Part shown: positions 10,860 through 24,239 of the stretch, in pieces
Numbering within the stretch: position 1 is the first letter of the stretch
Layout: each line of letters opens with the position of its first letter
Notes under the pieces: model-generated
What the model saw: only the letters and a program-made list of their open reading frames with translations
Told to the model about the DNA's origin: nothing
Databases searched by the model: none
Position numbers and translations under genes: made by a program
Assembly (NCBI GenBank): GCA_019914945.1
Contig: CM034103.1
Coordinates: 3,658,001 to 3,722,000 of the forward strand
Length of the DNA stretch: 64,000 nucleotides
Source: Typha latifolia
Lineage: Eukaryota > Streptophyta > Magnoliopsida > Poales > Typhaceae
Direction of reading: 5' to 3'

Positions 10860-13800
10860 CTCTCGCCAATTTGTCTCTCTTTCCTTTCAGTCCTCGAATC
10901 TCGATCCCTTGCTCGGGGAAGCCCGTGAAGGAATCCCGTCTGTAGATTCCTGCAATCAATCCTCTTCTTTCGCTCAGGTATGTCGTGATCTTATTTCGGT
11001 CTAGTCTAAATCTTTCGAGCTATCTCTTGTTTCTGTTGCTTATCTTTTGATTCAAGTAGTTGATAGGTGGCGAGTTGGAGTAGGTTTGATCTAAAAGCGT
11101 GATTTTGTTTGAGTTTTCTTGAAAGAAACAGAGAGAGAAGGATGGGTAGTAGTAGTAACAGTAGAAGAAGAAGAAGAAGACGATGATGATGATGAAAGAA
11201 TTGGATCTCAGATTTAGAGGGAAATAAGGATAATTTCATGCAAAAAGCCAATTGCTTTTACTTGCATCCATTCGAACTTATCTTTAGTTCGTTTGCCCTT
11301 CTGTTAAGAAAGGGGCATGTGCAGTCTTAAGTCTTAACTTGCCTTATACAAATAGTTTGGTCTTTGTTTACCTCTTTTTTTAATTGGTCATTAGTGGGAA
11401 CACTAGTTATTCTGACGATTAGATCTACAACTTATAATTTTGACGAATTCAACTATCTGATCTCACCTGACGTAGTGTTCTGGTCGCAAAATCACATCAC
11501 ACTATTTAATGCTTATGGAGAATAAAAAAAAAAAAGAACAAAATTTGGTAATGTTTTAACTCAAAATTTTATGAACGCCAATAGTCTTTATAGTTGAAAC
11601 AACGTGGAATTTCTTGTTATCTTATGGTTCTATTCCCATTCTAATGAAGTATGACCTATTTCAACATTAGAAAGGTTAAGGTGTTCATGGATGGTCAACC
11701 AGGTTAATTCTTGTAGTAGTAGGTATTGTATGATTGTAGCAATGAGTCATAAATCTGTACTTGTCCTGCAACTTCCATTTCATATGCCTAACAGGTGGAA
11801 TGGGAGTACCATCATATGTCATTGTGAATTAACACAAACAAATAAAGTTGGGAAACTTACCTTCTGAAGTTATGGTTCCTTGCGAGGGTAGGAACTATAT
11901 TTCCATTCACCGGGAAATCTGAGAGAAAATGTTCAGCATCTTGTCTTCACCTTATTTTGTATGAGAAGCCTTTAGATTAAACTTATGCAAAGAGGTAGAA
12001 GTAGAATCTCTCTTACTCCAGTCCCCTCCTAGAATGATCTTTGAGAAATTAATTTCTGTTATCCATTGTTCATAACCCTCCTAGTAGTAACCTTTCTGTT
12101 AGAAAAAAAAAGATATTGTGTGGCTGCTGGCAGCTCTGTTAGACATGCTCACTTCAGTAGTATGTCAGGCTTGTGGTCTTCATGTCATTCTACAGAAGCT
12201 CTTATCTCCCAACTTTATCAAGCTATATATTAGAAAAATGTCTTTTACATTTTTTAGATAATGAATATTTAACTAATACCTGTCTATAAATTTAAGGGTC
12301 ACCTAGTAGACTTCTTCAACTGCCATAACTTTGGGCCATTGCCCTCAGCCAAGCGAAACATATATCTTGGAGTGGTAGTTTCATGCAAACATTCTACACT
12401 TCACTTTTGTCCTCCTTTGGCGACATAGACACCAAGATCCATAGTTGAGAAACTTCTTATACTTGTTATTGTTTATCCTGGTCAGTGAAATTTTGATAAA
12501 CATGATTTGTCAATTGTGTATATTCCTTTCTAATTTATTTGATCATACCTTTTTCATTTCTCTGAATCCTGATGGAATCTATGCATTAAGCTCCACTGCA
12601 TGTTTGCAGTTTCAAAATTATCCATCCCTTTTTGGTGGAGCATACATTTGTCTCTTGTTGTATCTCATACCTTTTTTCTTCATTTTGTTGAGCTTTTTCA
12701 CCGTTATCCATTTACCACCATCTTGTGATTGATGATTGGATTATCCAGTGGTTAACCATCCATTCCAAAACTGATTTATTGTATTGAATTGATTACTATG
12801 CAACATCAATATCTTGCTTGGACACTCTCAGTAGCATACTGCTTTCTTTATGAAGTTGATACACTACTCAAGTTCTCATTTCTTCTTGACAAACTATTTT
12901 TGCACCATGAGTTAAGGGTTGATTTAGAATCTGTGTATATTTATAATTTTAATTCACATTTTATTTAGTCATTTGGTGTGAGTACCTCTATGGAGTATAC
13001 ACCACATATAATTATCTGTCTCCATACTGCAAATTTACATGTAGTTATCTTTCTTTTTTCTTCCCTTTTTGTTGATGTTTAAACCATGAGAAGTTCTGAA
13101 ATTTTGGTGGAGAAATAGGAATCCTAATTTGACTAGGTAAATAAGATATGAAAAGTAAAAGTTAAATCCAAGTCAAAGTCAAACAATCAAAATTTGAATC
13201 GTAGTTGGATTAGGAAAACTGAATACTACTCAAAACAAGAAAAAATTAATACAAGTCGGAAAGTGAAAAACAGAGTAAGTCTAAGAAACATAAAGTCAAG
13301 AAAAAATAGGAAGAGTAAACATGATAAACACACTAATAATTTTTTTAATGTGAAAAACCTCTCTTTCCGTTGAAAGAAGAAGAACCAGGGATCTGTCCAA
13401 ACCAGATCAATCTATATCAATAGTTCTTAGACCCAAGAATTACTACTATACCTTAGACAGTTTGTCGTCTAACCATTAAAGTTTGCTTCTCTTATTTGAA
13501 ACCCTTCTCGATTAGCTACTCCATGATTAGATTGTCTCCACGTCTAGTTCTCAATTTGTCACCACGGATCACTTCTCAAACTTTTCGGTAGTTGATAGTA
13601 GAAGTTGTAGTACACAACTCAATTTAGCTTTTCCGGTACTTGATTGATCTCTGATGTAATCTAGAACTCAGACATATGTTGATGACTTTCCTCAGACATA
13701 ATAAAATATGTGCTCCATGGGGGAACCTAAAACTCTCTAACTCTTAAAGTTTTACTTCTCTTTTTATTCCAAATTCTTTAATAAGTAAACTAGAAGCTCT

Positions 13801-15975
13801 TTGAGTTCTTCCTTGGATGGATACCTCCCTCTAGCCTCTATGATCCTTTTATAACTATGGAAGATCTTTTGTATTTCGGACTAGGTGAATTTAAGGTTTG
13901 TTTGGACTGAACTTATATTCCTTAAGTGAATTTGACTGTTTTTGTGCCGTAATTCGCATTAACTTAGAACTTGGTTCAAACAGAGTTTTGCAGAATGCTG
14001 AATTCTCTTTCTTCTTTAAATGAATCTTGGATTTCTTTGCACCTATCAATCTTCTACAAGTAATATGACCTGATCATACAAATTACGTAGATTGTACGAC
14101 ACATTTTACTAGTGTTTGTATTCACGAAATCATCATTACATAAAATTGCACTTATAATCTCCCTCTTGGCAGTTTTGCGACATGACACATTTCTAAATAA
14201 TCCTCTACCCAATACGATCATCCTAGGATCAAGTCAATATATTTATTTCAGATCTGCAAAGTTCCTGCAGCTCGATTTCAACATATAAGTCAACACACTT
14301 TCCTAAACAGTTTGCCATTAGATAAAATTGCCTTACAATCTCTATGGCTGACCTAAACCATTCAATCAATTCTTTTTAACACTATTAAGATGTTACATGA
14401 AAATGCTTTGATATATAAATGAGTAAATGATGTGACCGTTAGATTCTCTTCTTCATTTTGACCAAGATGAATCAAGAATTTCATTTTGTACTCTAAACAT
14501 TTATTCCTGTTATTCTACTAAATTAGAATGTCCAAGACTAAAGTTATTTTATGAATTATATCTTGAGATGATTGTTTTGTTCCATCTTTATAGTTATAGT
14601 ATATTTTCAGATGTTTTGGAAAGATGTGCGATATGTGGATTTTGTTCTTTCCAAGGTTTCCAATTTTGGCATATTCCGATCCGAACTGGATCAGCCACAA
14701 CAAATTCCACCCCAAAACTAGTTTATTGAGTGGTTTTGATGGTGTATCGGTTGGATCAACTCATCCCTAGCCGTATCGGACTTGTTCAACTGTATCGATC
14801 AAAACCACTCTATATGTGTTAGTGAATGGGTTAGACATTCGAAGTAGACATCCATATACCTTCTCTCTATGTTATCCACCTGGGCGAAGTCCTCTGATGC
14901 AGACCCATTGAAGTAGGTGTCCAGCAAGCTCCTCCTCTGATGGACTCGGCAATACCGCACTCCGGCAACACTGCTCTCTCTCTCTCTCTCTCTCTCTCTC
15001 GGAGTGGGAGAGGGATAGAGATAGGGGGAGAGAGTCATTGTGTGTATGTGAAAGAGAGGGGGAGGCATTGTGTTTGTGGGAGAGACAGGGATTCAGAGAG
15101 GAAGAGGGTAAAAGAGAAATTTTTTGTTTTTGAAGTGAGTTATAAGTCAGAGATGGTAGAGATAGGTGGGAGAAAGAGAGTGGGAGAGAGTTAGTAGAGA
15201 GTGAGTGAGTGGGAGGGTGGGAGTGAGGGAAAGAAGGGATTTTTTATTTATTTACGTGAGGGAGAGGAAGAGAGAGTTAGTGGGAGAAAAAGAGAGACAG
15301 AGATTGAGAAAGTAGTATTTTTTCATTGAAATTCTCTTACATGTTCCTTTTATTTATTACGTACCATTATGTTTAGCATGTGTATGATATCTTGATTTTA
15401 TATCTAACACCACAAAATATGTAACCCCGTGTGCACTGCAAAATATGTAACAACAAAATATTTAATTGCATAAGCATAGGCTCTATGTGGTGCCATGTCT
15501 GTGGGGCCATTTGCATAAAAAAATCATTTAGTTTACAAAATAGCAAAGTGGGCCATTGTGTGCACTTGTGGCCTCTTTTAAACTGATTATTGATCAAACT
15601 TAGGGTTTAAAATTCGCATTTTGTTATAAAAAGATATGCATGAATGCATTCAGTTTCAAGAACCCAATCTTACAATTACTAGAATTTAAGAGTTTTTTTT
15701 TTCTGCAACTAGCTCCATGTCTGCCTTTAGAACATTTAAATCTTTTCTGATCTTTTGTATATTTTAATGTCAGCTGTCCACTGTTTATATAGTGCTTAGG
15801 ATTATTAAAGAGTAATTTTTTGTTCTGTTAAGATATCGAGATATCTAATATCCAAAATTGTGTTTTTCTTACCTTTTTGTGTGTTTGAGTTACTATTTTA
15901 TATTAGTTCAGTTCTTTTGGTCTATTTTATCATTATATAGTATCTTTGCTTTGTCAGGTGTTTTTAGGATAGAAG
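10860..15975 (+). other. PEX11: PEX11 5' leader: non-coding exon and about 5-kb leader intron
   Basis: A GC-richer, pyrimidine-rich stretch ends in CGCTCAG/GTATGT at 10977/10978, a good plant donor. The nearest good acceptor before the PEX11 start codon is TTTGTCAG/G at 15957, giving a leader intron of about 4980 bp (10978-15957). A second possible acceptor, TTTTTAG, ends at 15967. The intron contains no coding exon; it holds poly-purine tracts, a (TC)n repeat at about 14972-15000 and a repeat-like block at about 13080-14500. The leader exon is inferred from splice sites and composition, not from transcript data. Confidence 0.5.
14972..15000. repeat. (CT)n microsatellite in the PEX11 leader intron
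   Basis: About 14 CT units followed by a GA-rich purine tract up to about 15310. Minus- and plus-strand reading frames here are low-complexity artefacts. Confidence 0.9.
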
Positions 15976-17275
15976 ATGAGTACATTGGATGCCACAAGAG
16001 CAGAGCTTGCTCTGTTAGTTTTATACTTAAACAAGGCTGAAGCCAGGGATAAGATTTGTAGGGCTATCCAGTATGGATCAAAATTTTTGAGCAATGGAGA
16101 ACCTGGCACTGCACAAAATGTTGACAAATCAACCAGTCTGGCACGGAAAGTTTTTCGACTCTTTAAGGTTGTCTTTGTTCTATCCATTTCTTCTTAGTAA
16201 TGGTATAAAGTGCTACTGTGGCACTAACGCAATCAGCATCATCATCTCCCTATGCTCTGCAGTTTGTTAATGATCTGCATGCCCTTATTAGCCCACCTGC
16301 CCAAGGAACTCCTCTTTCACTGATTTTACTCGGAAAGGTATGCAGATGCTACTTTTATTCATGGAACCAGTTTTACATCATTAAAGTTTGTTCTAATAGA
16401 AAATGGTGCAGGCCTGTTTATGTCATTCAATGGTCTTTTAAGAATGTTTATCTTTTCTGTTGGGTGGTCATGGCCTTTACAGTCCAAAAATGCGCTGCTG
16501 TCATCTTTCTTGTTTCTAGATCAAATCGTGTGGGCAAGCAGGACAGGGATATACAAGGTTTGGATCTCTTTTTGTAATCTGGCTCTTAGATGTTTCTGAA
16601 CTGGACAAACTGATATAAATGCTTTAAAATGATGTTTGTAGAACAAAGAACGTGCAGAGTTAATCAGCAGGATATCGCTTTATTGCTGGTTGGGTTCTTC
16701 TACTTGCACCACCTTAATTGAGGTATGCACCTTGCTTCATCCATTATCTAACCTATTATCTATTACTTGAGATATACAACTCTGTTCGTACTCATAGTTG
16801 GCAGAACTTCAAAGGCTATCCAAATCAATGAAGAAGTTAGAGAAGGGGCTGAAAGGAAAAAATAAATATGAAGTACGTATTATTACATCCTTTCCTACAA
16901 GCTTAAGCTTCCTCTACTGTGATCCATCCTTTTTTGTGTACCTACAAATTCAAATATACTCATTACGGTGCTTGCAGGATGAGCAATACCAGATAAAGCT
17001 GAAGAAATCCAATGATAGATTACTAGCTCTTATTAAATCATCCATGGATTTGGTAGTCGCTGTAGGACTACTGCAACTGGCACCGAAGAAAGTCACTCCG
17101 CGTGTCACAGGAGCACTTGGATTCATTACCTCTCTCATCTCTTGTTATCAGGTTCTTCCTGAATTCTATTTTGATATAACATAAAGTCTAAAGCTACTGA
17201 CTCGAGAAATTAATCTCGTTTTCTTCCTTTATTTGGCAGTTGCTTCCTACCCCAGCAAAGGCAAAAACGACTTGA
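15976..17275 (+). CDS. PEX11: Peroxisomal membrane protein 11 (PEX11C/D/E type), complete
   Basis: PEX11 proteins are integral peroxisomal membrane proteins that bend and elongate the membrane and drive peroxisome division. Seven coding exons join in phase 0: 15976-16167, 16263-16337, 16483-16557, 16642-16722, 16798-16872, 16978-17151 and 17240-17275, all bounded by GT and AG. They give 235 aa, the usual length of the plant PEX11C/D/E group. Diagnostic segments are MSTLDATRAELALLVLYLNK at the start, AEARDKICRAIQYG, ARKVFRLFKFVNDLHAL across the first junction, a LLSSFLFLDQIVWASRTGIY membrane-associated helix, the basic KSMKKLEKGLKGK loop, and VTGALGFITSLISCYQLLP near the C-terminus. The protein ends PAKAKTT, a basic tail typical of the group. 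The ATG at 15976 gives the expected N-terminus. No defect is seen. Confidence 0.95.
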
Positions 17276-20200
17276 AGGGAAGTTCTTTCCTCTCATTTGT
17301 TAGATCATCTTGTTACTAGGTAATAAGTACAGTAAAAACAAGCATATCTGGGCTTGTTAGCTGCATGGCTAGTAGATAAGGAGGTAAGCTCATGTCTTTC
17401 TGGGAATGCTGCCTCTACGTGATCACAATATTATTTTAATTATCTAACATTTATGAATTGCTGATCTTTTCTATGCCCTACATGCTTGAACTTTCTCTAT
17501 ATTCCCCGTCTTACCTACCGCGTTTTATTATCATGAACTAAATGTTAGGTTAAGATTGGATTTTCAGATTCTTTGCATAGTTTACCTCGAAGAACATAAG
17601 AGTTATCTTTATAACAAACTACTTGTAAGTAATTAAAACTGTTACAGCAAAAGGATCAAGGAGACGATGGAAGATATATATATTGCCTTATCGCATAAAT
17701 ACCTCTAGGTCTGAGCTCAAAAAGAATGACCATCTTTCAATCTTTTTTGCAGCAATGCTGCAACCCTTCAGCGAATATTCAAATCATGCAATCAGATTCA
17801 TGTTGATGTGCATGGCTCTTCAAGATACTTGATTAACTCTTACTTGCAAAATCTCAACTCATAAATCTCGCTCGAAAATTGCATCATTGTGTCTATAATT
17901 AAGTGTTATGTGGGGGTGGTCTATGCAAGCTATGCAAGGAAGAATGAGACCAGATCCAATGGTTTTGGGTCTCAAGCTGTCACATTAAAGTCTTAGTTAA
18001 ACGATGTAGGTGCGAAATTAAATTCTTTTATATGGATAGCATAAGGAAATAGTATAAATGGTGAGGTGGGATGTTCTCAAAAGCTTAATCCAGGTGAGGC
18101 CCAACAAGAGGCTAAGAATTTATATCTAAGTCCTTCACTACGGGCATATCGTTGTAGGATTAAATAAGAGGGGATAAGTCATTCCTAGGCTTATTTTAAA
18201 TAGATAACATATCTCCTATCATATTATAAATTAAATATAGTGTTTGGTTTATACAAAGACTATATATGAGATAATTAAATAAAATTATATCATTGTCCTC
18301 AATAAAGAAAAATAGTAACGTCAATTACTATTTTAAACTATTATTGATTATCTTAAATTTAAATTATATCATTAAATATTATTAAATTATACTATATTAA
18401 TTATAAAAATTAATCACGTTCAATTCAAAATAATCAGACTTAAGATCAAAAGTAATACAAAATAATCCAATAAGTTATATGAAAATATTAAATAATAAAA
18501 ATATAAAATTTTTAATATAGCAATACTTTAAATAAATATAAAAATATAATTAGACTAATTAAGATTATTAGTTTTATTATTTATATATCTAAATTTATTA
18601 TTTCTTATATAAGAGCTCTATCTATCTCTCCACTAGGATATATCATCTCACTCCTCAGGTGGGTTGATACATCCTTTTGGCAAATATGACAACTAGTTGA
18701 GATAACTAATCTAATCTCATCTTTATATCCCTTAAATAAACTAACTATAAGAGCCCGAAGATACCTATTTAATATCTCTATCTGGGTTCTAATTCAATAT
18801 TCTTGATAAAAATTTGTGTCCAATTACAGTGGCGATATGAAGAGTTCGGCTCTTCCATGCCTTAAACTACTCTTTACGACACAAATAGATAAGTAAATAT
18901 TAAATTAAACTCACGATCTTCTCCTATAACACAATGTAAATATCTTCTTTAAAAATTTAGTTCTTGCTGTTAAAGCGTAGCGTTGTGTGTGTGTGTGTGT
19001 ATATATACCCTTAAAAAGTATGTATATATCTCTCTAAAGTTGGTATTTCTATGTATAAATATAAAAACTATATATTTTGAGGATTATATATATTTAGATA
19101 TCAACATTTTTGAGAATATATGCAAATATTAACATTAGAAGGGTATACTTGCACAAAAAAACCCTAAAGCATATGCTTGCAGTCCATTTCGTATTAGAGA
19201 TAGGAAAGAAAAAGTATTTAAAGAAGTGAGGATTTTTTAGGGGCTTTTGCAATTTAATTATATTTAATTTTTTTTTAATTTAGCATATATATATATATTA
19301 TAATCGATATATATTTTATTATAATAGAATGCACATAATTTGAATAGCACACTAATATCACAAATAATAAATAAATAAATAAATAAATGAAGCTCTGGAT
19401 TTTTTAGCCTAATTTTGCAAAGGGAAAAAACTCGATGGACCACTTGATGAACTATATATCCAACTAAGTCTATAAGATGATTTGGTATCTTTGGTTGGTA
19501 TTGATGCCTTTCTCAATTGTATCTCTGCCCACTGCTGCAAAATTCTTACTTTATGCCAACTTTCTCCAAGCTCCTCCATGGCAAATATATTATAAGATGC
19601 GTTTTAAGAATTCTTTTTTAATTTTTTTTTCACTCTCTTATGATTTGGAGAAACGATAAGATGTCTAGTTGAACTTTATCTATCTGAAGATAACGGTAAG
19701 GGTAATTTTTCCTCAATGACATAATTTCTTTAGCCTTTTATTAGTTCCTTTTGTCTCCTCTCTCTTTAGATGTTTACAAATACTAAAATTTAGAAAGAAG
19801 ACAAATTTGGAATGAAAGAAGTGCAATATGACTTGGTTTGGACTCTATCGAATCACCTCGTGGGGACATTCGATTTACTGAGTTGAACACATTTATCATG
19901 GACTTCAATGCCCGCCGTTGATGTTAGTATGGATTATGACTATTTTGAATATTTTGTTGAGTTAGATTAGTCTTTAGATATGTGGAGAGCAGTCTAGTCT
20001 AGACCATTGAAGAATATTAAGCTTCTTTCTTATTCTACTTATCTCTCAATCTCCTTCTCTCAAGCTAAGGCTAATGCTGCGAAGTCGATGTCATCTTTTC
20101 CCTCCTCGATGGGGGATTAATATTCTCTTGGTCCCAAAAGGTTGACTCATTTCTTCCTCTTCTTTCTTTCTAACATCTTACCTACTCACACCATCCTTCC

Positions 20201-21030
20201 ATGACCTCCACCTTCTAGGTCTCATCATCTCTTCCATTGTCACCACCAACCGCACCATCACTTCACCACAAATACACCATAAGCCCAGTCCACATCAAAA
20301 CTCCGGTTGGATTTTATAAAATAAAAAAATCATTTTCTAACTAGTTATTGAAAATTGAAAGAGACTAGTTTAACTTTTTAAATGAAAATAAGGTTAAATA
20401 TATTTGACCTCTTGTTCGAATCACTATGCCCCCTTAAAATAAATGTCTTTGAGAGAAGGAAAGACTCACAAGGTAAAGTAATTTTATTCAAACCGACCGA
20501 CCAGTGAGAGATCGACACCGCTAACTCTGAATGAAAACCCTAATAACTACAAACTGATTAAAAGTGCATGAGAGAGAAAGAGAGTTAGCTAACACAAGGA
20601 AGGGTATGAAAAAAAACAAACAAACTAAATTTGGCATGAGTAAAATGTATTCAACCAAGAAGCAACATGATAGACAGTTGGTGTTGTAAGTGTGGAAGAA
20701 TCTTTAAAAAGGACATTAATTCCCTTACATTTTGTCGTCAATTTCAGTGATGCACGGGTGCAATTTTGACTGCATGCACTAACAATGATATACATAAAAA
20801 AATACAATGATATTAATTTGTCTCACTCTCTTTGGTCTCCTCCTCCACATTACAATCAATCACAAGGAGAACGTGGTTAAATGAACCACATAAATGTATC
20901 GACTCTACCAAATGCCATCCGGATACGTTAAAAGTTATTGCTCAAAAGAGTGTTTTAATTGTCTCCTTTTGATTGACTTAATGCTCTCACTTTCCATCCA
21001 AATTATTGATGCTCGCACCCTACATGAATG
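17276..21030. other. AT-rich intergenic DNA downstream of PEX11
   Basis: The first few hundred bases should be the PEX11 3' UTR. Beyond about 18000 the DNA is very AT-rich with short (TG)n/(TA)n tracts near 18984-19010. No gene is recognised; short reading frames here lack any family signature. Confidence 0.5.
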
Positions 21031-21039
21031 TATTCTGAA

Positions 21040-21153
21040 TATGGCTGTCAAAATAATCGAGCCTACTCGATCTCGATCTCGATCTCGGCTCGATCATATT
21101 TGGCTTGAAAAATAAGTTAAGCCGAGCTTAATCTTGTATCAGCTTGATAATGT

Positions 21154-21189
<36 letters not shown>

Positions 21190-21400
21190 ATATAAGTAAT
21201 ATAAATTCTCTCTTTATAGTTGAATTAGGTTGTATTTTAAACTTAATTCGAGCCTAAATTAATTTAAGTTTGTTCGGACTCAAAAATGACTCGAACTGAT
21301 AAGAAGACTTGAAATATCTAATTGAGTAACTCGTTTAAGCTCGAGCTCAAGTTTAAAATAGACTCAAAATTAGTTTGAATTGAAATAATTTTAATTCAAA
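21040..21400. mobile_element. hAT-like non-autonomous element remnant with (AT)15
   Basis: The block begins GGCTGTCAAAATAATCGAGCC and contains repeated CTCGAT/GAGCTCGAGCT words, a composition common in plant non-autonomous hAT-type repeats. A perfect (AT)15 tract lies at 21157-21186. The right end is not clear and no target duplication was found, so the class is tentative. Confidence 0.4.
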
Positions 21401-21709
21401 CTTAATCTCTTTTTAAGGAAAAGAAGAGAAAGGAAGAAGATAGGGAGAGAAAAGAAATCCTTCTAATGGTCAATTTTTCTTTTCTATTCAAATAGCGGTG
21501 AGAAGAAAAGAAAAAAAATAATAAAAGAAAACGTAAACTCTTTTATATTTTAATATTTAAAATATGTCCTATTCTACTATAATATTTACTAAAATCTATT
21601 TAATAAAAATTAATTTTATCTTCTCTCTTCTCTCTTTATCCAAATGGAATGTTACTCTTTTGACTTTTCTCTAACAACTACGTGGACCAACAAAAAGAAA
21701 AATGAATGT

Positions 21710-22220
21710 TTATATAATTGTAATCGAAATCTTTTAAAATATTATAATTAATGCTGCGTTATTTAAAATATTATAATTGCCACCGAAATTAGATTTAACT
21801 AATCACAACTAAAATAAAACTTAGTAAAAAAAAACAAACTATATACAATAGAATAATAAAATATATCTTATTTTATGTGAGACAAACACTGTCCATAAAT
21901 ATTTTATATTCTAAACTTAAAAAAAAAAGTATTTTATATTTTTATATGTGTTTATTAACTTTAGTACTAATCTATTAGAAATATCCTATTAAAAAATAAC
22001 CTTCATGGTAATTCTGAAAGAGTTAAATATTATTTTAGTCGCAATTATAATATTTTAAGAATGCAGCGGTACTTATGATATTTGTAGAAATTATGTAGAA
22101 ATCTTAAAGAAAAATAATAATTACATGTAACCTCTCTTAAGTATCATAATTTTTCATATATATTTTCTAAACTTTTTTATTATCTATATAAAAAATATTT
22201 ATATAGACTTCTAAACTAAG
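21710..22220. repeat. Dispersed repeat, copy 1
   Basis: AT-rich block sharing a series of words in the same order and orientation with 30880-31500: an AAATATTATAATTG stretch, TTTTATATTCTAAACTTAAAAA, a GTTTATTAACTTTA-like segment and an AATAACC block. It is non-coding. It is probably an old non-autonomous transposon, but ends were not resolved. Confidence 0.5.
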
Positions 22221-23335
22221 AAAAAAAGTAACTTGCATGAGTTTTGACGATCGATGTGATAAAAAGGATTGCTCGGGGAGTGAATATATATTGAAAATAG
22301 TAATAATTTAGGAAACTAAGAGTCACTGTTGAAAGAAAATCTAATTTTGGAGCCACCAACCTAACATTTCATTGCATAAAGGCTATGTTAATTTATAGGT
22401 ATATTAGGATAATGACCTTCATAAAATTTGAATATATCTAACTATAATTTATGGTCATTGAAAAAAGATTGGTTATTTGAACATTTTCTTCTCTACAAGT
22501 AGCAAGCAAGAGTGTTTAGTCTATTGCAATTCAAGATTTAAACCTTCCAAAGAATATGGATCATTAATATTAAATATTAGCGTATAAAAAATATATATAA
22601 AATTATCGTTCTCTAATAGCTTAAGTTTACATAGGTAAAAAATTGCTTCGGGTCATTAGTAGTGGCTTTATAATTATTTTCGATGCCCTATGCGACAAAT
22701 TTATAACTCTTAGATAAGGATTATTATTTTCTTATGTATTACACTTAATTTTTATCTTATAAAAATACTCTATATAAGGATATATATATATATTTATATA
22801 TTACACTCTTATTCTTGTCGCATATTCTATCTTACTCATTGGCATCATTAACAAGGATACAATAAACATGCATTATTCTGTTAGAGTTTGATTAGTTAAC
22901 ATCATATTATACTAGTTAGAATATAATCTAACAACTTAAAACTTTTATATATCACATAAAATGTTTCTATCTTTTGAGTTTTAGATCTAGATATTGTAAA
23001 AAAGACAAAATAAAAAGATTTGATGAAAAGATTTGATTGCAATATTTCCAAATCATCCACTATGAAAACATGAGCTTAACAAATTATTTAACTTTTGAGG
23101 ACCATAAGGTGCTACCATCCAAAGTGTATCTGGGATCATACATTAGAATCAAAAAGGTCGGTTGCACAAAGATAAGGGAGGACCACCGACTTTTCTTCGT
23201 TCCTATCTCAAATATTCATGAAATGTGATGTGACATGTATGTGTATAGATTATAAGATTTCATTGTTGTATTTATGTGAGTATTTATTTTTATTTATGTA
23301 ATATGTTTAGATTTATTATATGAGTTTTCAATAAA
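22221..23335. other. AT-rich intergenic DNA
   Basis: Nothing coding or structured is recognised apart from short AT tracts near 22780. Confidence 0.5.
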
Positions 23336-23340
23336 AGTTA

Positions 23341-24071
23341 TGGTACGAACCGGGTGAAATCAGATTGTATCATGAGGACATTGGGCTCGATGTATCGAGT
23401 TTATTTATCTTTTAATTGATTTATATTTATCTCTTATGTAAACTCTTAAGTCAAGTTTAGTTAAGTCATATAAACGACTAAAGTAAGTTTAATTATGTCA
23501 GGTAAGCTACTAAGGAAAGTTTAGTTAAGTCATATAAACCTCTAAGGTAAGTCCTAGTTCGAGTCATATAAACTTTTATGATTAAGTTTGAATATGACCC
23601 ATTGTATCCGACCTATATATATAATGAGAGATGAGCTTATTTGTTTAATCATCCAAGCATTCAAGCATTGAGAATAAATTGAGTTTAGTTATTTTTCTTA
23701 TTATCACATTTATCATTTTATCATAGTCGTTACCGTTAGATTGTCTTTACCTTTCTAAGAGTAGATCATAGTCGTAGAATCTCTAGAACTTCCAAACCCT
23801 AGCCACTACATTCCTCTAGCAACCATTCTACTATACAGCTGCCCGCCACCACCCTTGGCCGTCCGTCGCCATCCGACAACTACTATAGCATTAGATATTT
23901 ATCAATATGTCCCGTTCTGACATTCTTCTACTATTTTATTTATATATTTTCATCCCGACCTCTAATTTGTGTGAAACTAAAACCATTAGAAACTCTAATT
24001 TCTGAGGCTACCGCCATCTAAATTTTCATAATTTTCTTACATTTAGATCAATCTAAATTTGGTTCGTAACA
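23341..24071 (+). mobile_element. Solo LTR (731 bp) with 5-bp target duplication
   Basis: The block begins TGGTACGAACC and ends TTCGTAACA, so it has the TG...CA ends of an LTR. It is flanked by AGTTA at 23336-23340 and AGTTA at 24072-24076, a 5-bp target-site duplication. It contains a TATA-like CTATATATATAATG near 23610 and tandem variants of AAGTTTAGTTAAGTCATATAA in its left half (about 23450-23580). A reverse-complement copy lies at 36241-36986. No internal retrotransposon sequence is attached, as expected after LTR-LTR recombination. Confidence 0.85.
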
Positions 24072-24239
24072 AGTTATAAAATGCTTGATAAAAGAATATT
24101 AGCGTAAAACATTAATTTTAAAGTTAAGAATTTTAGTTCTATGACATTGATCAAGAAAAAAATATATATATGAAATTTTATTGCAGTAATTCTAACCACC
24201 CAGAAAGTGTTTCTAACAATAAAGTATGTTTCTAACAAG

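Noticed and set aside
12445..12732. 95-aa hydrophobic frame inside the PEX11 leader intron
   Set aside because: T-rich intron DNA readily gives Leu/Phe/Ile frames. There is no conserved motif and no promoter or splice context.
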